Positions 61,009 to 64,000 of a stretch of DNA of 64,000 nt are shown here, piece by piece. The notes beneath the pieces were generated by a model. That model did no database searches. It saw only the letters and a list, made by a program, of their open reading frames with translations, and was not told where the DNA came from. The stretch lies in contig FAON01000013.1 in the NCBI GenBank assembly GCA_001485605.1, forward strand, positions 1-64,000, in the 5' to 3' direction. This DNA comes from Candidatus Kryptobacter tengchongensis (lineage in GTDB: Bacteria > Bacteroidota > Ignavibacteria > Kryptoniales > Kryptoniaceae). Position 1 is the stretch's first letter; the number at the start of each line of letters is the position of its first letter. Position numbers and translations under genes: made by a program.

Positions 61009-63870
61009 TTAAAAACCAAGACCAATTGTAAAATAAATTTCCCTTGGGACATTACGATAGGTTGTAAAGTAATTAAATTTGTAACTTGCCCTTGGATTAA
61101 GTGGATCTTCTCCTGGTTTTAGCATATCAGGAGTTATATTCCTTTCAACCCAATCTCTCAAATCATCTTGCGATGAAAATGGGGTCAACCACCTGTTATT
61201 AAATAAATTCATCACTCTAACCCCAATTAAAATACTCTGCTTCCCGAAGTAAATTCGCTTCGTCAAGTTGAGATCAAATTTTGCTTCAAGCGGATAACGA
61301 CGGTTATTCACAACATCTTTAAACTCGTCATAACTCGTCACATAAGTGAACGGTGTTCCGCTCTGCGCAGTATAAGTTAAACTTACACTAAAATCAGAAA
61401 ATGGCTTGACGCCCAAAATTTCAATTCCACCATCTTTCTCAATGTTATAACTTACAAGTGCCCTAAATGTATGTGTCCTATCATCGTATGACAAAAAATC
61501 ATTTGCTTGATTTCTTTCTTGATAATTCCTTGGATCATTTGGATCATCTGACCAAAGTGCCCTTGGACCATAATATCCAAATGTCGTCCTTGACAAACTA
61601 TAAGTTAACCTGTAGTTCCATCTTCCTGGAGCAACCTTATCAATTGTAATTTCAATTCCTTTTGATGCTCCGTAAGAATTATTCTCATAAGTTAAATATC
61701 TTTTGTTTCGCCTAATCCCAGCACTTGGTGCATAGATGTAAAGAGTTCCAACCTGTTTAACTCTATCATTGTAATAAGCGACAATATCAATTCTATGTGT
61801 GTTTTTATAACTGTGTTGTAAGCCAAATTCATAGCTTATTGTTTGCTTTGGTCCAAGATTTCCATTGCCATAAGCGATCCATCCAAGTTCCGTTGTTTTC
61901 ATTAAGGCTTCTTTAAATGTAGGCATAGAATAAAAATGTCCATATTGTAATCTAAAAGCTGTATTTTCAGCTATTGGAAATGAAATTCCAAATCTCGGTG
62001 AAACTCTAACATAACCTCTCGTTCGCTTTGTCCTTGGATCACCTATTGCTTCAGCACCAAGGGCGGGATAAAATGGATTAAATCTATCATAAGGGATCTC
62101 CGTGTTAAAATTATAACCGTCAACTCTTACACCAACATTTGCAATCATTCCTTCATATTCAAATTTGCTTTGGACATATCCAGCGATATAGTACGGATAT
62201 GCTTTGTAATATTCTGCATAACCTGTTCTTGAAATAAAAGCATTTGCTGCAAAGCTTGAAACAGCGCTGTAATATGTGTCCCAATAGTTGAGTTTAAACC
62301 CAGCTTTTATTTGTAACCTTGTTGTTATTTGGTTTGTATAATCACCGTAAACGCTCCATGCGTCAGTTCTTGCATCTTGACCGTAAAGTGTCGTAAACGA
62401 ATAAACTGTTCTATACCCTTCATCCCATGGACCTGGTGGAATTGACCATACATCATCTCTTAAATAGCTTGGTCTCTGTGGCACAGGCAAAACAAGAACA
62501 ATATATCTTTCTCTTGAATGATAAGCTGTCAATTCAAAAAATGAATGTTGATTTATCGCATATGTCCAGGTAAAACTTTGTGTTGTTGTTATCTCATCCC
62601 TTGGTGAATCCGTCACGAGGACATATTTCCAAGCACCATCTCTGCCAGCCCAGCGAATATCATCCGAACCAGAAAACAAACCGCCACGATAATATTGATA
62701 AAGTCCCATAAGTTTAAATTTATGCTTCGGGATTGGACTCCAAGATAAAGTTAAAGTATAATTTTGATAAATTTGTACCCTTTCAATTGTGGGGATTCTT
62801 GTAGGTTTTTCTCTATACTCAGCCGAGATGAAAAATCTAAGAGCCTCTGGACTTGAGCCCAAAGGACCACCGAAACCAAGCAGAAACCTTCTGTAAGAAA
62901 GTTTTCTATAATCATAAACGCCAAGTGGGTTTGGTCCGCCATCGGGATTTGGTGAGTGATTTTCAACCCACTTACGCCACATTTTATAAAGCCATTCGTC
63001 TGAGGAATCAGGATACATCCTTTTCCATCCTTCCAAAGTTCCCCATTTTTTCCATTCAACCGTTTCAGGACCATAAAGATAGGGACCCCAGTGGTATTGC
63101 CCTGGTGGTCTATATTCAAATCTTATTTCGCCAGATAATTTTGGACCACCTTCTTTTGTCACAACCTTAACAACACCAGACTGTGCATTTCCATATTCTG
63201 CACTAAAACCACCCGAGATGATTTCCATCTGTGCAACCGCAAGCGGATTATAATCATATTTCCACGAGTTATTTGATTTATCCCAAGCAAAACTATAACC
63301 TGGGACACCTGTATTTGTTGTTATTTGCTCAACACCATTTATCATAAAATTTAACTCATACGCTCCACCACCACGAATGCTATATGTCCCATTTGGATTT
63401 TGAATTATGCCAGCGGTTAATTCAAGAATTTGTTTTAATCCTTCAATCGGGGCACTTTCAATTTCTCTGGCTTCTATATTTACTGATGTTGAAGTTTTAT
63501 CCTTTTCTATAACAGGTCTTTTAGCTTCAACAATTATTGGTTCAACCTCAATCGCGGTTGGCTCAAGCTGAAAATTAACAGTTGTCGTTCTATCAACATA
63601 AACAACAACATCCCGCACTATGACTTTTTTATAACCAACCATGCTTGCGATTAAATTATATCTTCCAGGCGGAACATTAATTATAAAATACTCGCCCTCA
63701 AAATTTGCAGCTGCTCCCATTGTTGTTCCTTCTATTAAAACATTTGCCCCAGGAAGTGGCTCACCAGTTGTTCTATCCGTGATCTTTCCGGAAATTTTTC
63801 CCTTGGGAGTTTGAGATAACGAAACTGATATGATTAAAAGAAGTGAAATTACGACTTTTAAAAATCTCAT
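61009..63870 (-). CDS. TonB-dependent receptor with carboxypeptidase-regulatory-like N-terminus
   Basis: A 953-residue outer-membrane receptor. Signal peptide residues 1-19, then a CarboxypepD_reg domain (KISGKITDRTTGEPLPGANV), a plug (VEAKRPVIEKDKTSTSVNIE, GGGAYELNFMINGVEQ, GGFSAEYGNAQSGVVKVVT) and a long barrel ending in Phe. Family members take up or bind large substrates, or in this phylum often accompany T9SS/PorV cargo. No TonB box is obvious after the signal peptide. The first residues are preceded by a T9SS gene ending 11 bases upstream. Confidence 0.93.
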   Translation of the reverse strand: MRFLKVVISLLLIISVSLSQTPKGKISGKITDRTTGEPLPGANVLIEGTTMGAAANFEGEYFIINVPPGRYNLIASMVGYKKVIVRDVVVYVDRTTTVNFQLEPTAIEVEPIIVEAKRPVIEKDKTSTSVNIEAREIESAPIEGLKQILELTAGIIQNPNGTYSIRGGGAYELNFMINGVEQITTNTGVPGYSFAWDKSNNSWKYDYNPLAVAQMEIISGGFSAEYGNAQSGVVKVVTKEGGPKLSGEIRFEYRPPGQYHWGPYLYGPETVEWKKWGTLEGWKRMYPDSSDEWLYKMWRKWVENHSPNPDGGPNPLGVYDYRKLSYRRFLLGFGGPLGSSPEALRFFISAEYREKPTRIPTIERVQIYQNYTLTLSWSPIPKHKFKLMGLYQYYRGGLFSGSDDIRWAGRDGAWKYVLVTDSPRDEITTTQSFTWTYAINQHSFFELTAYHSRERYIVLVLPVPQRPSYLRDDVWSIPPGPWDEGYRTVYSFTTLYGQDARTDAWSVYGDYTNQITTRLQIKAGFKLNYWDTYYSAVSSFAANAFISRTGYAEYYKAYPYYIAGYVQSKFEYEGMIANVGVRVDGYNFNTEIPYDRFNPFYPALGAEAIGDPRTKRTRGYVRVSPRFGISFPIAENTAFRLQYGHFYSMPTFKEALMKTTELGWIAYGNGNLGPKQTISYEFGLQHSYKNTHRIDIVAYYNDRVKQVGTLYIYAPSAGIRRNKRYLTYENNSYGASKGIEITIDKVAPGRWNYRLTYSLSRTTFGYYGPRALWSDDPNDPRNYQERNQANDFLSYDDRTHTFRALVSYNIEKDGGIEILGVKPFSDFSVSLTYTAQSGTPFTYVTSYDEFKDVVNNRRYPLEAKFDLNLTKRIYFGKQSILIGVRVMNLFNNRWLTPFSSQDDLRDWVERNITPDMLKPGEDPLNPRASYKFNYFTTYRNVPREIYFTIGLGF

Positions 63871-63881
63871 GGCTTTAAATG

Positions 63882-64000
63882 CTATTTTATTAAAACCATT
63901 TTTCTAAATGGCGACTTAAAGTTGTCAACCTCAAGCTGATAATAGTAAACACCACTTGGTAAATTGCCAGCGTCAAAACTTGTGATATGCTTACCGGCTT
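63882..64000 (-). CDS. C-terminal end of a T9SS cargo protein (partial)
   Basis: The frame at the window edge encodes the last ~38 residues of a sorting domain: AGKHITSFDAGNLPSGVYYY, then QLEVDNFKSPFRKMVLIK and stop at 63882-63884. The LPSGVYYYxL and KMVLIK strands match the CTD of the cytochrome at 24761. The N-terminal part lies beyond the window. It is upstream of the TonB receptor by 11 bases. Confidence 0.85.
   Translation of the reverse strand, partial: AGKHITSFDAGNLPSGVYYYQLEVDNFKSPFRKMVLIK

Overview
This is an AT-rich bacterial chromosome segment from a Gram-negative member of the Fibrobacteres-Chlorobi-Bacteroidetes (FCB) group. The best fit is an Ignavibacteria/Kryptonia-type lineage, possibly thermophilic; that assignment is inference from gene content. 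The evidence is a type IX secretion (T9SS) signature spread across the window: PorX, a PorD-like protein, a PorV/PorQ-family protein, and four proteins ending in the Asn-Pro-Phe-type C-terminal sorting domain or its last strands. Other support comes from a TonB receptor with a carboxypeptidase-regulatory-like N-terminus, a tmRNA tag (ANYSYALAA) like those of Chlorobi, and frequent but not universal GGAGG ribosome binding sites. GTG and TTG starts are used several times.

Layout. 1-1077 is decayed sequence with the end of a membrane protein and a broken coiled-coil gene. 1078-12422 (+) is a surface-polysaccharide region: Wzi-like barrel, a palindromic repeat array, glmS, a HEPN/MNT pair, UDP-glucose dehydrogenase, rfbC, UDP-glucuronate decarboxylase. 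The NiFe-hydrogenase maturation pair hypD-hypX is embedded in it. 12423-13296 holds diverged repeats and the tmRNA gene. 13322-24628 (-) is a long co-directional run: YfhO-like membrane protein, three GT4 glycosyltransferases, an unrecognised 50-codon ORF, a flippase, porX, tsaE, tsaB, accD. 24761-29383 (-) is a redox module: MerR regulator with a Cys-rich tail, DsrE2-like protein, TusA, a DsrM/HdrE-like cytochrome b, a DsrK/HdrD-like iron-sulfur protein, and an octaheme cytochrome c with a T9SS sorting domain. 29596-32186 (-) is a large T9SS cargo gene broken at its 5' end. 32283-37189 (-) carries argS, rsfS, a LytR_C protein and a penicillin acylase-family enzyme.

37324-54246 (+) contains a Rossmann protein of unknown function, a nicotinamidase-like hydrolase, a PHP protein, purF, a CDP-alcohol phosphatidyltransferase, ftsY, a GT39-like transferase, tRNA-Arg(TCT), etfBA, a bifunctional nuclease, a TPR protein, a PorD-like protein, a beta-CASP nuclease and an FAD oxidoreductase. 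54251-64000 (-) contains a GT39-like transferase, a class V aminotransferase with a Tat-like leader, an FAH-family hydrolase, and a PorV-like / T9SS cargo / TonB receptor / T9SS cargo block.

How it works together. The sugar-nucleotide enzymes and glycosyltransferases build and export a surface glycan. The T9SS genes deliver and anchor cargo, some of it encoded here. The 24.8-29.4 kb module is the most interesting candidate system: sulfane-sulfur carriers (TusA, DsrE2) beside a membrane quinone/disulfide-type oxidoreductase and a predicted surface octaheme cytochrome, under a possibly redox-sensing regulator. No CRISPR array, prophage or intact insertion sequence was seen.
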